A DNA stretch of 64,000 nucleotides from Pseudomonas sp. WJP1 (GTDB lineage Bacteria > Pseudomonadota > Gammaproteobacteria > Pseudomonadales > Pseudomonadaceae). Shown here in pieces: positions 16,420 through 25,324 of this stretch. A program made the translations under genes and the position numbers. The stretch is from the NCBI RefSeq assembly GCF_028471945.1, contig NZ_CP110128.1:6723001-6787000 (forward strand), given 5' to 3'. Numbering within the stretch: position 1 is the stretch's first letter; each line of letters opens with the position of its first letter. Under the pieces are notes generated by a model. The model was not told the origin of the DNA. It ran no database searches and worked only from the letters and a program-made list of their open reading frames with translations.

Positions 16420-17649
16420 ATGAGCAAGACTTCTCTCGATAAGAGCAAGATCAAGTTCCTTCTTCTCGAAGGCGTCCACCAATCGGCTGTCGACGTCCTC
16501 AAGGCGGCGGGCTACACCAGCATCGAGTACCTCACAGGTTCTCTGCCGGAAGCCCAGCTAAAGGAAAAGATCGCTGATGCTCACTTCATCGGCATTCGCT
16601 CGCGCACTCAACTGACCGAAGAGATCTTCGATCACGCGAAGAAGCTCGTGGCTGTAGGGTGTTTCTGCATCGGCACCAACCAGGTCGACCTGAGTGCCGC
16701 CCGTGAACGCGGTATCGCCGTGTTCAACGCGCCGTACTCCAACACCCGCTCCGTTGCCGAGCTGGTGCTGGCCGAAGCGATCCTGTTGCTGCGCGGTATC
16801 CCTGAGAAGAACGCTTCCTGCCACCGTGGCGGCTGGATCAAGAGCGCGGCGAACTCCTTCGAGATCCGCGGCAAGAAGCTGGGCATCGTCGGCTACGGCT
16901 CGATCGGCACTCAACTGTCGGTCCTGGCCGAAGGCCTGGGGATGCAGGTGTACTTCTACGACACCGTGACCAAGCTGCCACTGGGTAACGCCACCCAGGT
17001 CGGCAACCTGCACGAGCTGCTGGGCATGTCCGACATCGTCACCCTGCACGTACCGGAAACCGCTGCCACCCAGTGGATGATCGGCGAGAAGGAAATCCGC
17101 GCCATCAAGAAGGGCGGCATCCTGATCAACGCCGCACGCGGCACCGTGGTCGAGCTGGACGCCCTGGCGGATGCGATCAAGGACAAGCACCTGATCGGCG
17201 CGGCCATCGACGTGTTCCCGGTGGAGCCACGCTCCAACGACGAAGAGTTCGAAAGCCCGCTGCGTGGCCTGGACAACGTGATCCTGACCCCGCACATCGG
17301 TGGTTCCACCGCTGAGGCGCAGGCCAACATCGGCCTGGAAGTAGCGGAAAAGCTGGTCAAGTACAGCGACAACGGTACTTCGGTATCGTCCGTCAACTTC
17401 CCGGAAGTGGCACTGCCGGCTCACCCTGGCAAGCACCGCCTGCTGCACATCCACGAGAACATCCCGGGTGTGATGAGCGAGATCAACAAGGTCTTCGCCG
17501 AAAACGGCATCAACATTTCCGGTCAGTTCCTGCAGACCAACGAGAAAGTCGGCTACGTGGTGATCGACGTAGATGCCGAATACTCGGACCTGGCGCAGCA
17601 GAAGCTGCAACACGTCAAGGGCACCATTCGTAGCCGTGTGTTGTTCTAA
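16420..17649 (+). CDS. serA: Phosphoglycerate dehydrogenase
   Basis: SerA oxidises 3-phosphoglycerate to 3-phosphohydroxypyruvate, the first step of serine synthesis. In pseudomonads it couples this to reduction of 2-oxoglutarate to D-2-hydroxyglutarate. The 409-residue protein has the NAD-binding GYGSIG (158-163), the catalytic Arg in INAARGTVVE and His in TPHIGGST, and a C-terminal ACT domain (about 338-409) for serine feedback. This is the E. coli-like layout. The ATG at 16420 (MSKTSLDKSK) is chosen over the frame from 16375 by homology. A strong bidirectional terminator follows directly. Confidence 0.97.
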   Translation: MSKTSLDKSKIKFLLLEGVHQSAVDVLKAAGYTSIEYLTGSLPEAQLKEKIADAHFIGIRSRTQLTEEIFDHAKKLVAVGCFCIGTNQVDLSAARERGIAVFNAPYSNTRSVAELVLAEAILLLRGIPEKNASCHRGGWIKSAANSFEIRGKKLGIVGYGSIGTQLSVLAEGLGMQVYFYDTVTKLPLGNATQVGNLHELLGMSDIVTLHVPETAATQWMIGEKEIRAIKKGGILINAARGTVVELDALADAIKDKHLIGAAIDVFPVEPRSNDEEFESPLRGLDNVILTPHIGGSTAEAQANIGLEVAEKLVKYSDNGTSVSSVNFPEVALPAHPGKHRLLHIHENIPGVMSEINKVFAENGINISGQFLQTNEKVGYVVIDVDAEYSDLAQQKLQHVKGTIRSRVLF

Positions 17650-17665
17650 CAGCATCGAGTGGTTG

Positions 17666-17703
17666 TAAAAAAGGGAGCCCCTCGCAGGGGCTCCCTTTTT
17701 TTA
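17666..17703. terminator. Bidirectional rho-independent terminator, serA / DUF4399
   Basis: GGGAGCCCCT and AGGGGCTCCC pair across CGC (17673-17695), with a T-run on the right and an A-run on the left. It therefore serves both convergent genes. Confidence 0.93.
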
Positions 17704-18126
17704 TTTAACGTTGACCGTGATTTTCTCGGAAACAATCGGTGGATCGAACACCGTGTGATTTTTGTCGCCCAGAATCAGTTGTAGCGTGTGCTTACCCGGT
17801 GTCAGTGTGACTTCAGCCTGGGTTTGTGCCTTGCCGAAGTGCACGTGATTGGCATCGACCGGGATCGTCTGCCCGGCGGCGGGCAACTCGTCAACGTCGA
17901 TCAGCAAATGATGATGCCCAGTATTCTTGGTGGCATCCCCCGCCGGCGCCAACGCAATATTCTCGACAGCGAATTTGACAACAAAGGTCTGCGGAACCGT
18001 GCCACCGTCCTTGGGAGAAACGATGGACACTTCAGCGCCCTGGGGTGCCGGTGTAGCCGCACTGGCCAGCACCGAAACGCCCATCAGCAGGCCAGCCAAA
18101 GCAGCACGTGACATAAAGGTTTTCAT
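17701..18126 (-). CDS. DUF4399 periplasmic protein
   Basis: This 141-residue protein has a Sec signal peptide (about 1-23, ending ASA-AT). The mature part matches DUF4399: VSIVSPKDGGTVPQTFVVKF, TGHHHLLID, HVHFGKAQTQAEVTLTPG and HTLQLILGDKNH. The three histidine clusters (GHHHLL, HVHFG and DKNH) suggest metal binding, but this is only an impression. Function is unknown to me. It is convergent with serA and shares its terminator. Confidence 0.85.
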   Translation of the reverse strand: MKTFMSRAALAGLLMGVSVLASAATPAPQGAEVSIVSPKDGGTVPQTFVVKFAVENIALAPAGDATKNTGHHHLLIDVDELPAAGQTIPVDANHVHFGKAQTQAEVTLTPGKHTLQLILGDKNHTVFDPPIVSEKITVNVK

Positions 18127-18261
18127 TCTCTTCTCCAGTTTTTCCGTAAAATCCGCGTGACCATCACAACTTCATGGTCAATCGTTGTCGAAGGCACTCG
18201 ACAACCATAGCAAAGCGAGCCTGAATCAGAGCATCGCGATAATGATTTCAAAGGAGTGACC

Positions 18262-18834
18262 ATGCGTTTTCTGCCTGGCCTGATCTGCCTGCTACCCCTT
18301 TTGAGCCCGCTGGCTCATGCCGAACTGATTGACGACGTGAACGATCGCGGCGAGTTGCGCATTGCCCTTGAGGCTAATAACCCCCCCTTCAGTTTCAAGG
18401 AGGATGGCAGGCTCACGGGCTTCGAAGTCGAGTTGGGTCAACTGCTGGCCAACGAACTGGAGGTGCGTGCCGACTTTGTGGTTACCGATTCCAGTGATCT
18501 GCTGACCGGCGTGGAAAGTGGCAAATACGACATTGCCATCAACCACATTGCACAGACCCCGGCGCTCGCGGATCGTTTCGACTTCAGCGAACCTTATGTG
18601 CAAACCCAAGCGAAATTGATCGCACAGAAAGAAGAACCGCGCTCGATGTTGCTGGTGCAGTCGTTGACAGAACAAAAGCCGAAAGCCCCCCAGGCGGTGA
18701 ACTTGTCGATTCCGTTCCAGAAGGGCAACCCGGCATTTCACGCCAGCCTGGAAAGCGCGTTGCAACGGATCAAGGCGGATGGGCGCCTGGAGGCGCTGGA
18801 GCAGAAGTGGCTGGGGCCGGATGCCAAGCCCTGA
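18262..18834 (+). CDS. Family 3 solute-binding protein lacking lobe 2
   Basis: The 190-residue protein has a signal peptide (about 1-20, ending AHA). It then shows a good lobe 1 of a polar amino acid-binding protein (LRIALEANNPPFSFKEDGRL, GFEVELGQLLANEL, GKYDIAINHIAQTPALADRF). After FDFSEPYVQTQAKLIAQKEEP the sequence jumps almost directly to the C-terminal return of lobe 1 (PFQKGNPAFHASLESALQRI). Family members are usually about 250 residues, so roughly 60-70 residues of lobe 2 are missing in frame. The ligand pocket would be half-open. The ATG at 18262 follows AAAGGAG with good spacing, so the GTG two codons upstream is less likely. No permease or ATPase lies beside it. It could be a sensor or scavenging protein, or a decaying gene. 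Confidence 0.82.
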   Translation: MRFLPGLICLLPLLSPLAHAELIDDVNDRGELRIALEANNPPFSFKEDGRLTGFEVELGQLLANELEVRADFVVTDSSDLLTGVESGKYDIAINHIAQTPALADRFDFSEPYVQTQAKLIAQKEEPRSMLLVQSLTEQKPKAPQAVNLSIPFQKGNPAFHASLESALQRIKADGRLEALEQKWLGPDAKP

Positions 18835-18849
18835 AGCCATGTGATACCC

Positions 18850-18941
18850 CTGTAGGAGTGAGCCTGCTCGCGATGGCGGTCTGACATTCAAGATCAATAT
18901 TGAATGGACTGGCCTCATCGCGAGCAGGCTCACTCCTACAG
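18850..18941. repeat. REPIN hairpin
   Basis: The arms CTGTAGGAGTGAGCCTGCTC and their complement surround about 40 bases. It lies between two convergent genes. Confidence 0.9.
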
Positions 18942-18958
18942 TTGATTTGTGTTGAAGG

Positions 18959-19444
18959 TCAGTCTTGTGCCGTCAATGCCTGCGCCGCTTCAGCCAACTC
19001 AAGCTCACTGAAGACTTGCACCCCATGGCGCCTGAGCAGCGCCGCTGTCACGCCCTCGCCACTGACCTTCACCCCGCTAAACGTCCCGTCATAGGTCAGC
19101 AGGTTGCCGCACGACGGGCTGTTGGCCTTGAGCACAGCAACGCGGATGCCGTGCTGCTGCACCAGTTCAAGAGCTTGATAAGCCCCCGACAGAAACTGCG
19201 CACTGACATCCTCGCCTTCGGTGGTGATCACCGCGGCCTGGCCATCGAGCACTGCACCGCCCTGCCCGCCGGGAATTTCCGCCGCCGCCCGTGGCGTCGG
19301 CAGGCCACCGGCAACTTCCGGACACAACGGCACGACCCGACCTTCGTCGATCCACCGCTGCAACTGATCGAAAGGCCCGCTGGCCCCGCCGTCATAACGT
19401 ACGCGGTGGCCCAGCAGGCAGCGGCTTACCAGTATCTTTTGCAT
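18959..19444 (-). CDS. DUF523 family protein
   Basis: This 161-residue protein matches DUF523 along its length: KILVSRCLLGHRVRYDGG at the start, VPLCPEVAGGLPTPR in the middle and KANSPSCGNLLTYDGTF further on. The three conserved Cys residues (SRC, PLC and PSC) could hold a metal or cluster. The function of the family is not established. Its ATG is 2 nt from the stop of the 2OG-Fe(II) oxygenase gene, so the two are likely translated as a unit. Confidence 0.85.
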   Translation of the reverse strand: MQKILVSRCLLGHRVRYDGGASGPFDQLQRWIDEGRVVPLCPEVAGGLPTPRAAAEIPGGQGGAVLDGQAAVITTEGEDVSAQFLSGAYQALELVQQHGIRVAVLKANSPSCGNLLTYDGTFSGVKVSGEGVTAALLRRHGVQVFSELELAEAAQALTAQD

Positions 19445-19446
19445 GA

Positions 19447-20079
19447 TCAGAACGGCTCGTTGCCTCGACGCCGGAACCAGCCGGTCAACGACAGGCGCTC
19501 ACGGCTCGCAGGCAGGACTTCATGGGGGACCTCCCCCGACAGGAACACCACCAGGCATCCGCCGACGGGTACCACATCGTATTGCGCGCCTTCATCCAGG
19601 TACATACGCAACTGACCGCCCTGCTCCGGCTGCCAGTCGTCATTGAGGTAGACCACCGCCGATACCATGCGCCGGTCGTCGTCACGAAAGCGGTCGACAT
19701 GCTTGAGGTAGAAAGCGCCGGGCGGGTACATCGCGAAATGGCTCTCGAAATCCTCCAGCCCCAGGAACAGGCCACGGTTCAGCGCCTCGCGCAGGCTGTC
19801 CATCAACGCCAGATAGCTGTCGCAGACCTCGGCCTGGCCGGGCTCGATCCACTGGATATGATCGCCGCGAATCCCCTCGCGTATCTCCGACGACGGCCCT
19901 CGACCCACGGCAGCCGGGGCCAGCTCACCTTCGGCCGCACGTTTACGGCACTCGGCCGCCAGCGCTCGGGTCAGATCCTGAGAAAGGAAAATATTCTGCT
20001 GCGACCAACCGCTGGTGGCCAGGTCGTCGACGATTTGTAACAGCTGCGGGTGATCAGAAGGTATTTGCATGGCGCGCAT
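19447..20079 (-). CDS. 2-oxoglutarate/Fe(II)-dependent oxygenase (prolyl 4-hydroxylase type)
   Basis: This 210-residue protein carries the double-stranded beta-helix iron site of a P4H/SM-20-like dioxygenase. HVDRF gives the H-x-D pair, the second His is in EVPHEVLPA, and the 2-oxoglutarate-binding Arg is in ERLSLTGWFRR. FAMYPPGAFYLKHVDRF and VSAVVYLNDDWQPEQGGQLR are typical of the family. The bacterial relatives hydroxylate proteins such as EF-Tu, but the target here is unknown. The start at 20079 has AGGA 6-7 bases upstream; a second ATG three codons later is possible. It is the first gene of a pair with the DUF523 gene. Confidence 0.87.
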   Translation of the reverse strand: MRAMQIPSDHPQLLQIVDDLATSGWSQQNIFLSQDLTRALAAECRKRAAEGELAPAAVGRGPSSEIREGIRGDHIQWIEPGQAEVCDSYLALMDSLREALNRGLFLGLEDFESHFAMYPPGAFYLKHVDRFRDDDRRMVSAVVYLNDDWQPEQGGQLRMYLDEGAQYDVVPVGGCLVVFLSGEVPHEVLPASRERLSLTGWFRRRGNEPF

Positions 20080-20187
20080 AGTATTCCTGCGCCTGAAAAT
20101 CCGACAGAGCCATGCAGCGGGTTGATACGAATTCTCGACAAGACTGTATGCCACACGGAGAATAGTCGCCTGCTGACAGGAGTCCCT

Positions 20188-20940
20188 ATGCGCCGTTTGC
20201 TTTTCTCCCTGCTGATGCTCTGTGTTATGCCCGCCTGGGCAGACGGCCACGACCAACTGTACAAGGTCGCCGGCTGGCCAGAACAACGCGCGCATTTCAA
20301 CGACGCCCTCTCGGCCGCTCAACAGCGCTACCAAAGCAGCCTGCCACCGGCGGTTTTCCAGGCGCTGGTCGACAACAGCAACCAGCGTTTCGCCCCCAAG
20401 GCCGTGGACCAGCGTGCCGAAGCGCAGCTGCGCAAGAACCTCGCCGATCCGAAACCGGCGCTGGCGTTCTTTCAATCGCCACTGGGCAAGAAAATCGTCG
20501 CCGCCGAATTACTCGCGACCCGCCGCGATCAACTGGCGAAAAACGCCAAGGGCTTGCCCAAGATGCAGGCCAGCGACAGCCGCCTGCTGATCATCGGCCA
20601 CCTGGCCCAGGCCCTGCCTGCTCGCGAGGCCGGTGCGGAAGTCAGCCTGGCGATTGCCGGTGTCGCGGCCGACAGCCTCAGCTCGATGATCCCCGGCCTG
20701 CTCGGCGCCGGCCAGACCCAAAGCATGCTGAACGGGCAGCGCCAGCGCTTGATGGACCAGATCGGCAGCGACCTGAGCAACACGTTGCTGTACGTCTATC
20801 GCGACCTGTCGGATGAGGAACTGGAAGAGTTCGCCACGTTTGCCGAGTCGGCTGAAGGCAAGGCCTATTACCAGGCGGCGCTGGCGGCGATTCGGGCGGG
20901 GTTGGCGGTGGGGCAAAGCACTTCGAATCTGACCCAGTGA
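20188..20940 (+). CDS. DUF2059 periplasmic protein
   Basis: This 250-residue protein has a signal peptide (about 1-18, ending AWA). The mature part is mostly alpha-helical and charged and ends in the DUF2059-like segment DLSDEELEEFATFAESAEGKA. It contains a related block twice, with LADPKPALAFFQSPLGKKIV in the first half echoing the last. The ATG at 20188 is preceded by CAGGAG. Function is unknown. It is divergent from the oxygenase gene and followed by a REP hairpin. Confidence 0.8.
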   Translation: MRRLLFSLLMLCVMPAWADGHDQLYKVAGWPEQRAHFNDALSAAQQRYQSSLPPAVFQALVDNSNQRFAPKAVDQRAEAQLRKNLADPKPALAFFQSPLGKKIVAAELLATRRDQLAKNAKGLPKMQASDSRLLIIGHLAQALPAREAGAEVSLAIAGVAADSLSSMIPGLLGAGQTQSMLNGQRQRLMDQIGSDLSNTLLYVYRDLSDEELEEFATFAESAEGKAYYQAALAAIRAGLAVGQSTSNLTQ

Positions 20941-20960
20941 TTCTTGGCGATAGTTAGATC

Positions 20961-21038
20961 GCTATCGCTAGCAGGCTAGCTCCCACAGGGGGCCGGCGTA
21001 CACAGATACATTGTGGGAGCCAGCCTGCTGGCGATGAG
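20961..21038. repeat. REPIN hairpin (partly decayed left arm)
   Basis: GCTATCGCTAGCAGGCTAGC and TCCCACAG face TGTGGGAGCCAGCCTGCTGG and CGATGAG. The left arm has drifted at a few positions. Confidence 0.82.
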
Positions 21039-21051
21039 GGCCTTTCTGTCA

Positions 21052-21999
21052 CTACAGATTCCGGCCCTTGAACCGCTTGGTCAAAAACCCGAAATACTCC
21101 CCGCGCAACACCAGCGTTTCATTGGCCAGATGATGCCGTGCCTCGGGCAACATCAGCACCTGAGGCCGGTCGAACTTGGCACGCAGCACCTCAAGGTTAT
21201 GCTCCCAATCCACCGTCATATCCGCTTGCCCCTGCACAATCAATGGTCGCCTGGTACTTGCCGGCGCGGCTTCGACACGCTTGATCCAGCGCGCCAACGC
21301 CCCGACCCATGCCGTCGGGAGTCGCAGCGGCTGCAGCGGATCGGCTTGCAGGAACGGCAAGAACTCCGGGTCGTTGGAGTTCTCGCTGAAGCGTCGGGCA
21401 ATGGCTTTGACGAAAGGCCTGAGCAGGTAATAGCTCAGTTGCGACCAGCCCCACGCCCGTGGCCGCACCAGCGGCGCCAACAGGATCACCTGCCCCTGGG
21501 CCGGACTGCCCGCCCCCGCATTGAGCACATGATCGATCACGATTGCGCCGCCCGTGCTTTGCCCGCACAGATGCCACGGATGCGGCAAATCGAGGGACAA
21601 CGCCTCGGCAAACAAGCCCTGCAGGGTGTCCTGATACTCGGCGAAGTCCTTGATGCTCGCCCGTTCGCCACTGGAAAGCCCATGGCCCGGCAAGTCGCAG
21701 GCAATCACGGCGAAGCCCTGCTCCAGCGCCCACTCGATCACATGCCGGTAGAGACCGGTATGGTCGTAGAAACCGTGAAAGACGAACAGCGTCGCCTTCA
21801 CCTGCTCCGGCCACCACACCTGGCTGACCACCTCGTAACCATCGACCTGGAAACAACCCAAGGCGCTGCGTACATTGCGCGTCGAGAAGTCCAGCCCATA
21901 AAACCGTTGATAAGCCAAGGCCTCCGCTGACAACGGCTGCCCTTGCGCCAGCGGCCGCAGGCTGGCACGCAGATGATCGGGATCGAAGGTCACTGACAT
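21052..21999 (-). CDS. Alpha/beta hydrolase (lysophospholipase-like)
   Basis: This 315-residue serine hydrolase has the nucleophile elbow HLCGQSTGGA (G-x-S-x-G), an oxyanion-side block TLFVFHGFYDHTGLYRHVIE, the acid region IVQGQADMTVDWEHN and a likely catalytic His in LPEARHHLANE. The layout resembles the PldB/monoacylglycerol lipase (Hydrolase_4) group. There is no signal peptide, so it is probably cytoplasmic. ATG 21999 is chosen because GGA lies 6 bases upstream; the frame is open to 22062. Its substrate is unknown. Confidence 0.85.
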   Translation of the reverse strand: MSVTFDPDHLRASLRPLAQGQPLSAEALAYQRFYGLDFSTRNVRSALGCFQVDGYEVVSQVWWPEQVKATLFVFHGFYDHTGLYRHVIEWALEQGFAVIACDLPGHGLSSGERASIKDFAEYQDTLQGLFAEALSLDLPHPWHLCGQSTGGAIVIDHVLNAGAGSPAQGQVILLAPLVRPRAWGWSQLSYYLLRPFVKAIARRFSENSNDPEFLPFLQADPLQPLRLPTAWVGALARWIKRVEAAPASTRRPLIVQGQADMTVDWEHNLEVLRAKFDRPQVLMLPEARHHLANETLVLRGEYFGFLTKRFKGRNL

Positions 22000-22094
22000 G
22001 GGCATTCCAGAGCGCGAAACGGACTTTATAGACCTGCGATATTCATCTGTCGCGGCAAGCATGGCAAGCTAGCCGCCCCACAAGGAGTGACCCC

Positions 22095-22676
22095 ATGCGC
22101 TCGCCCTATCGCGCCACCCTGATCGCCAGCCTGCTTGCCCTCGTGTGCGCCGGGGTGCTGTGGGCCGCCTACGACTGGTTTCAGGGACGCTACCTGCGGG
22201 CCTTCAGCGAGCACACGGCGATGTTCTCCGGTGATCCACTGCGCCTGCCCGACAACCTTGCCGGCCCCGGTGCCATCCGCCTCGTGCATTTCTGGGACCC
22301 GGCCTGCCCGTGCAATGTCGGCAATCAACAACACCTGACCGAACTGGTCGAGCGCTATGTCCCGCACGGCGTGGAATTTTATGCGGTGCAAAAGCCCGGT
22401 AGCCACGGCCAACTGCCCGCCACCCTCGGCAGCCTGAAAGCCATCGACGTCCTGCCCGGCTCCGAGCAGATTCCCGCCAGCCCCGCCGTGGCGATCTGGG
22501 ACCGCAACGGCAGGCTGGCCTATTTCGGGCCCTACAGCGAAGGCCTGACCTGCAATTCCAGCAACAGCTTTATCGAACCGATCCTGCAAGCGCTGAACGA
22601 AGGTCGCGACGTGAGTGCCACGCACACACTGGCCGTGGGGTGTTACTGCCCGTGGCCTGTCGTCCCGACGAGGTAA
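22095..22676 (+). CDS. DUF6436 thioredoxin-like membrane-anchored protein
   Basis: This 193-residue protein has an N-terminal membrane anchor (about 8-27). The following domain looks thioredoxin-like, with a redox-type motif DPACPCNVGNQQHL (C-x-C) and the cis-Pro-like segment IPASPAVAIWDRNGRLAYFGP. The C-terminus has VGCYCPWP, a second C-x-C. It matches my memory of DUF6436. A role in periplasmic thiol or metal handling is possible but not shown. It is divergent from the hydrolase gene and lies upstream of hacB on the same strand (109 bp apart). Confidence 0.8.
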   Translation: MRSPYRATLIASLLALVCAGVLWAAYDWFQGRYLRAFSEHTAMFSGDPLRLPDNLAGPGAIRLVHFWDPACPCNVGNQQHLTELVERYVPHGVEFYAVQKPGSHGQLPATLGSLKAIDVLPGSEQIPASPAVAIWDRNGRLAYFGPYSEGLTCNSSNSFIEPILQALNEGRDVSATHTLAVGCYCPWPVVPTR

Positions 22677-22785
22677 CCCCGACAGCAAACGAGAATCCCT
22701 CCTACGGGCGATGGGCCAAGGCGGCTTGTCGTGTTAAACAGTCTCGCCAGGGAATTGCTGTCACCAATAACAATAAGGAGTCACC

Positions 22786-25197
22786 ATGAAACGTAGCCTG
22801 ACCGCACTCGGTTTGCTGATCGTCGCGCTCGCCGCCGGTGCCGGTTGGTACGTCTACAGCAAGCAACCGTCACGCCAGGGCATGGTGGAACTGCAGCAGC
22901 TGCAAGGTTCGGTCACCGTGCGCTATGACGAGCGCGGCATCCCGCACATCCGTGCCGACAACGAAATCGACCTTTATCGCGCCCTCGGCTATGTCCATGC
23001 CCAGGATCGGTTGTTCCAGATGGAGGTCTTGCGCCGCCTCGCCCGTGGCGAACTGGCCGAGGTGCTTGGGCCGAAGCTGCTCGACACCGACAAGTTGATG
23101 CGCAGCCTGCGCATTCGCGAACGTGCCGAAACCTACCTGGCGAACATGGACAAGCAATCGCCTGCCTTCCTGGCCCTGCAGGCGTACCTGGACGGCATCA
23201 ACCAGTACCAGGACAGTCACGCCAAACCCGTAGAGTTCGATGTGCTGGGCATTGCCAAGCGCCCGTTCACTGCGCAGGACACCATCAGCATCGCCGGCTA
23301 CATGGCCTACAGTTTTGCCGCGGCGTTTCGCACCGAACCGCTGCTGACCTACGTGCGTGATCAATTGGGCGCCGACTATCTGAGCGTCTTCGATCTCGAC
23401 TGGCAGGCCAAGGGCGTGATGGCGTCCCGACACAGCACGGCCCCGTCGCCCCTCGCCAGCGCCGACTGGAAAGACCTCAACGCCCTCGCCCGCCTGAGCG
23501 AACAGGCCCTGGCCGACAACGGTTTGCCGCAGTTCGAGGGCAGCAACGCCTGGGCGGTTGCCGGCAATCGCACCAAAAGCGGCAAGCCGCTGCTGGCTGG
23601 TGACCCGCACATCCGCTTTTCCGCGCCGTCGGTGTGGTACGAAGCGCAGCTGTCGGCGCCAGGCTTCGAGCTCTATGGCCATTACCAGGCCCTGATGCCG
23701 TTCGCTTCGCTGGGCATGAACCGGGACTTCGGCTGGAGCATCACCATGTTCCAGAACGACGACCTCGACCTGATTGCCGAAAAGGTCAACCCGGACAATC
23801 CGAATCAGGTCTGGTATCGCGGCAAATGGGTGGACATGGTCAGCAGCGAACAACAGATCGCGGTCAAGGGCCAGGCCCCGGTCACTTTGACATTGCGCCA
23901 GTCACCCCATGGTCCGATCGTCAACGATGCGCTGGGCAACAGCGTCGGCAAGACGCCGATCGCCATGTGGTGGGGTTTTCTCGAAAGCCAGAACCCGATC
24001 ATCGATGGCTTCTACCAGCTCAACCGCGCCGATACCCTGGCCAAGGCCCGTAGCGCTGCCGCCAAGGTCCAGGCTCCCGGCCTGAACATCGTCTGGGCCA
24101 ATGCCAAGGGCGACATCGGCTGGTGGGCTGCGGCGCAATTGCCCAAGCGCCCTGCCGGGGTGCGCCCGTGGTTTATCCTCGACGGCAGCACCAGCGATGC
24201 CGACAAGGACGGCTTCTACCCGTTCAGCGCCAACCCGCAGGAAGAAAACCCGGCACGGGGCTACATCGTTTCGGCCAACTTCCAGCCGCTGTCGCCGACG
24301 GGGATGGAGATCCCCGGTTATTACAACCTCGCCGATCGCGGCCAGCAGCTCAATCGGCAGCTCAGCGACAAGAACGTCAAATGGGATCTGGAAAACAGCC
24401 AGCAACTGCAACTGGGCACCACCACCGCCTACGGCCCGCGACTGTTGGCACCCCTGCTGCCGACCCTGCGCGAAGTGGTCAGCGACCCTGCGCAGTTCAA
24501 GCTGGTGGAGCAATTGGCCCAGTGGAAAGGCGACTACCCGCTGGATTCCACCAGCGCCACGCTGTTCAACCAGTTCCTGTTCAACCTGGCTGACGCGGCG
24601 ATGCACGACGACCTGGGCAATGACTTCTTTGAAACGCTGCTCTCGACCCGGGTGGTCGATGCCGCACTGCCGCGCCTGGCGGCGACGCCGGATTCACCGT
24701 GGTGGGACAACCGCAATACCCTCGGCAAGGAAACCCGCGCCGACACCGTCAAGGTCGCGTGGCTGGCCAGCATCGCCCACCTCAAGGCCACGCTGGGTGC
24801 CGATTTCTCGCAATGGCAATGGGGCAAGGCGCACACGCTGACCCATGGCCACCCACTGGGGCAGCAAAAGCCGCTGGACCGGATCTTCAATGTCGGCCCG
24901 TTCGCGGCCCCCGGTACCCATGAAGTGCCGAACAACCTGTCGGCCAAGATCGGCCCGGCACCCTGGCCGGTGACGTACGGGCCATCGACCCGACGCCTGA
25001 TCGACTTCGCCGACCCGGCCCACAGTTTGACGGTCAACCCGGTTGGCCAGAGTGGTGTGCCGTTCGACAGGCACTTTGATGATCAGGCTGAGGCGTATAT
25101 CGAGGGGGTTTATTTCCAGGCGCATCTCAATGATGAAGAGGTGACGGCGAATACGAAGAGTACGTTGAAGCTGTTGCCGGCGCGGACAGCTCAGTAA
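22786..25197 (+). CDS. hacB: Penicillin acylase-family N-terminal nucleophile hydrolase (AHL acylase HacB-like)
   Basis: This 803-residue precursor has a membrane-anchor or signal segment (about 5-24), an alpha subunit, a spacer, and the beta-subunit start at Ser253 in FEGSNAWAVAG. Autocleavage there would expose the catalytic N-terminal Ser. Other family blocks are GYVHAQDRLFQMEVLRRLARG, ASLGMNRDFGWSITMFQNDD, GLNIVWANAKGDIGWWAAAQ and the late QSGVPFDRHFDDQAEAY. The homologue beside the spu genes in P. aeruginosa (PA0305, from memory) is HacB, which deacylates long-chain acyl-homoserine lactones. Its physiological substrate here may differ. Its own ribosome-binding site, AAGGAG, is clear. Confidence 0.87.
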   Translation: MKRSLTALGLLIVALAAGAGWYVYSKQPSRQGMVELQQLQGSVTVRYDERGIPHIRADNEIDLYRALGYVHAQDRLFQMEVLRRLARGELAEVLGPKLLDTDKLMRSLRIRERAETYLANMDKQSPAFLALQAYLDGINQYQDSHAKPVEFDVLGIAKRPFTAQDTISIAGYMAYSFAAAFRTEPLLTYVRDQLGADYLSVFDLDWQAKGVMASRHSTAPSPLASADWKDLNALARLSEQALADNGLPQFEGSNAWAVAGNRTKSGKPLLAGDPHIRFSAPSVWYEAQLSAPGFELYGHYQALMPFASLGMNRDFGWSITMFQNDDLDLIAEKVNPDNPNQVWYRGKWVDMVSSEQQIAVKGQAPVTLTLRQSPHGPIVNDALGNSVGKTPIAMWWGFLESQNPIIDGFYQLNRADTLAKARSAAAKVQAPGLNIVWANAKGDIGWWAAAQLPKRPAGVRPWFILDGSTSDADKDGFYPFSANPQEENPARGYIVSANFQPLSPTGMEIPGYYNLADRGQQLNRQLSDKNVKWDLENSQQLQLGTTTAYGPRLLAPLLPTLREVVSDPAQFKLVEQLAQWKGDYPLDSTSATLFNQFLFNLADAAMHDDLGNDFFETLLSTRVVDAALPRLAATPDSPWWDNRNTLGKETRADTVKVAWLASIAHLKATLGADFSQWQWGKAHTLTHGHPLGQQKPLDRIFNVGPFAAPGTHEVPNNLSAKIGPAPWPVTYGPSTRRLIDFADPAHSLTVNPVGQSGVPFDRHFDDQAEAYIEGVYFQAHLNDEEVTANTKSTLKLLPARTAQ

Positions 25198-25217
25198 ATT
25201 TGTTTTGGCTGGACTGG

Positions 25218-25296
25218 CCTCATCGCCAGCAGGCTGGCTCCCACAGTGGCCCTGTGCACGCAGATCCATTGTGGGAGCCAGCCTGCTGGCGATGAG
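25218..25296. repeat. REPIN hairpin
   Basis: CTCATCGCCAGCAGGCTGGC plus TCCCACA pairs with the complementary right half. It lies between the convergent hacB and GlxA-type genes. Confidence 0.9.
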
Positions 25297-25324
25297 ATCC
25301 TCAAGAACAACACAAATTCATGAC

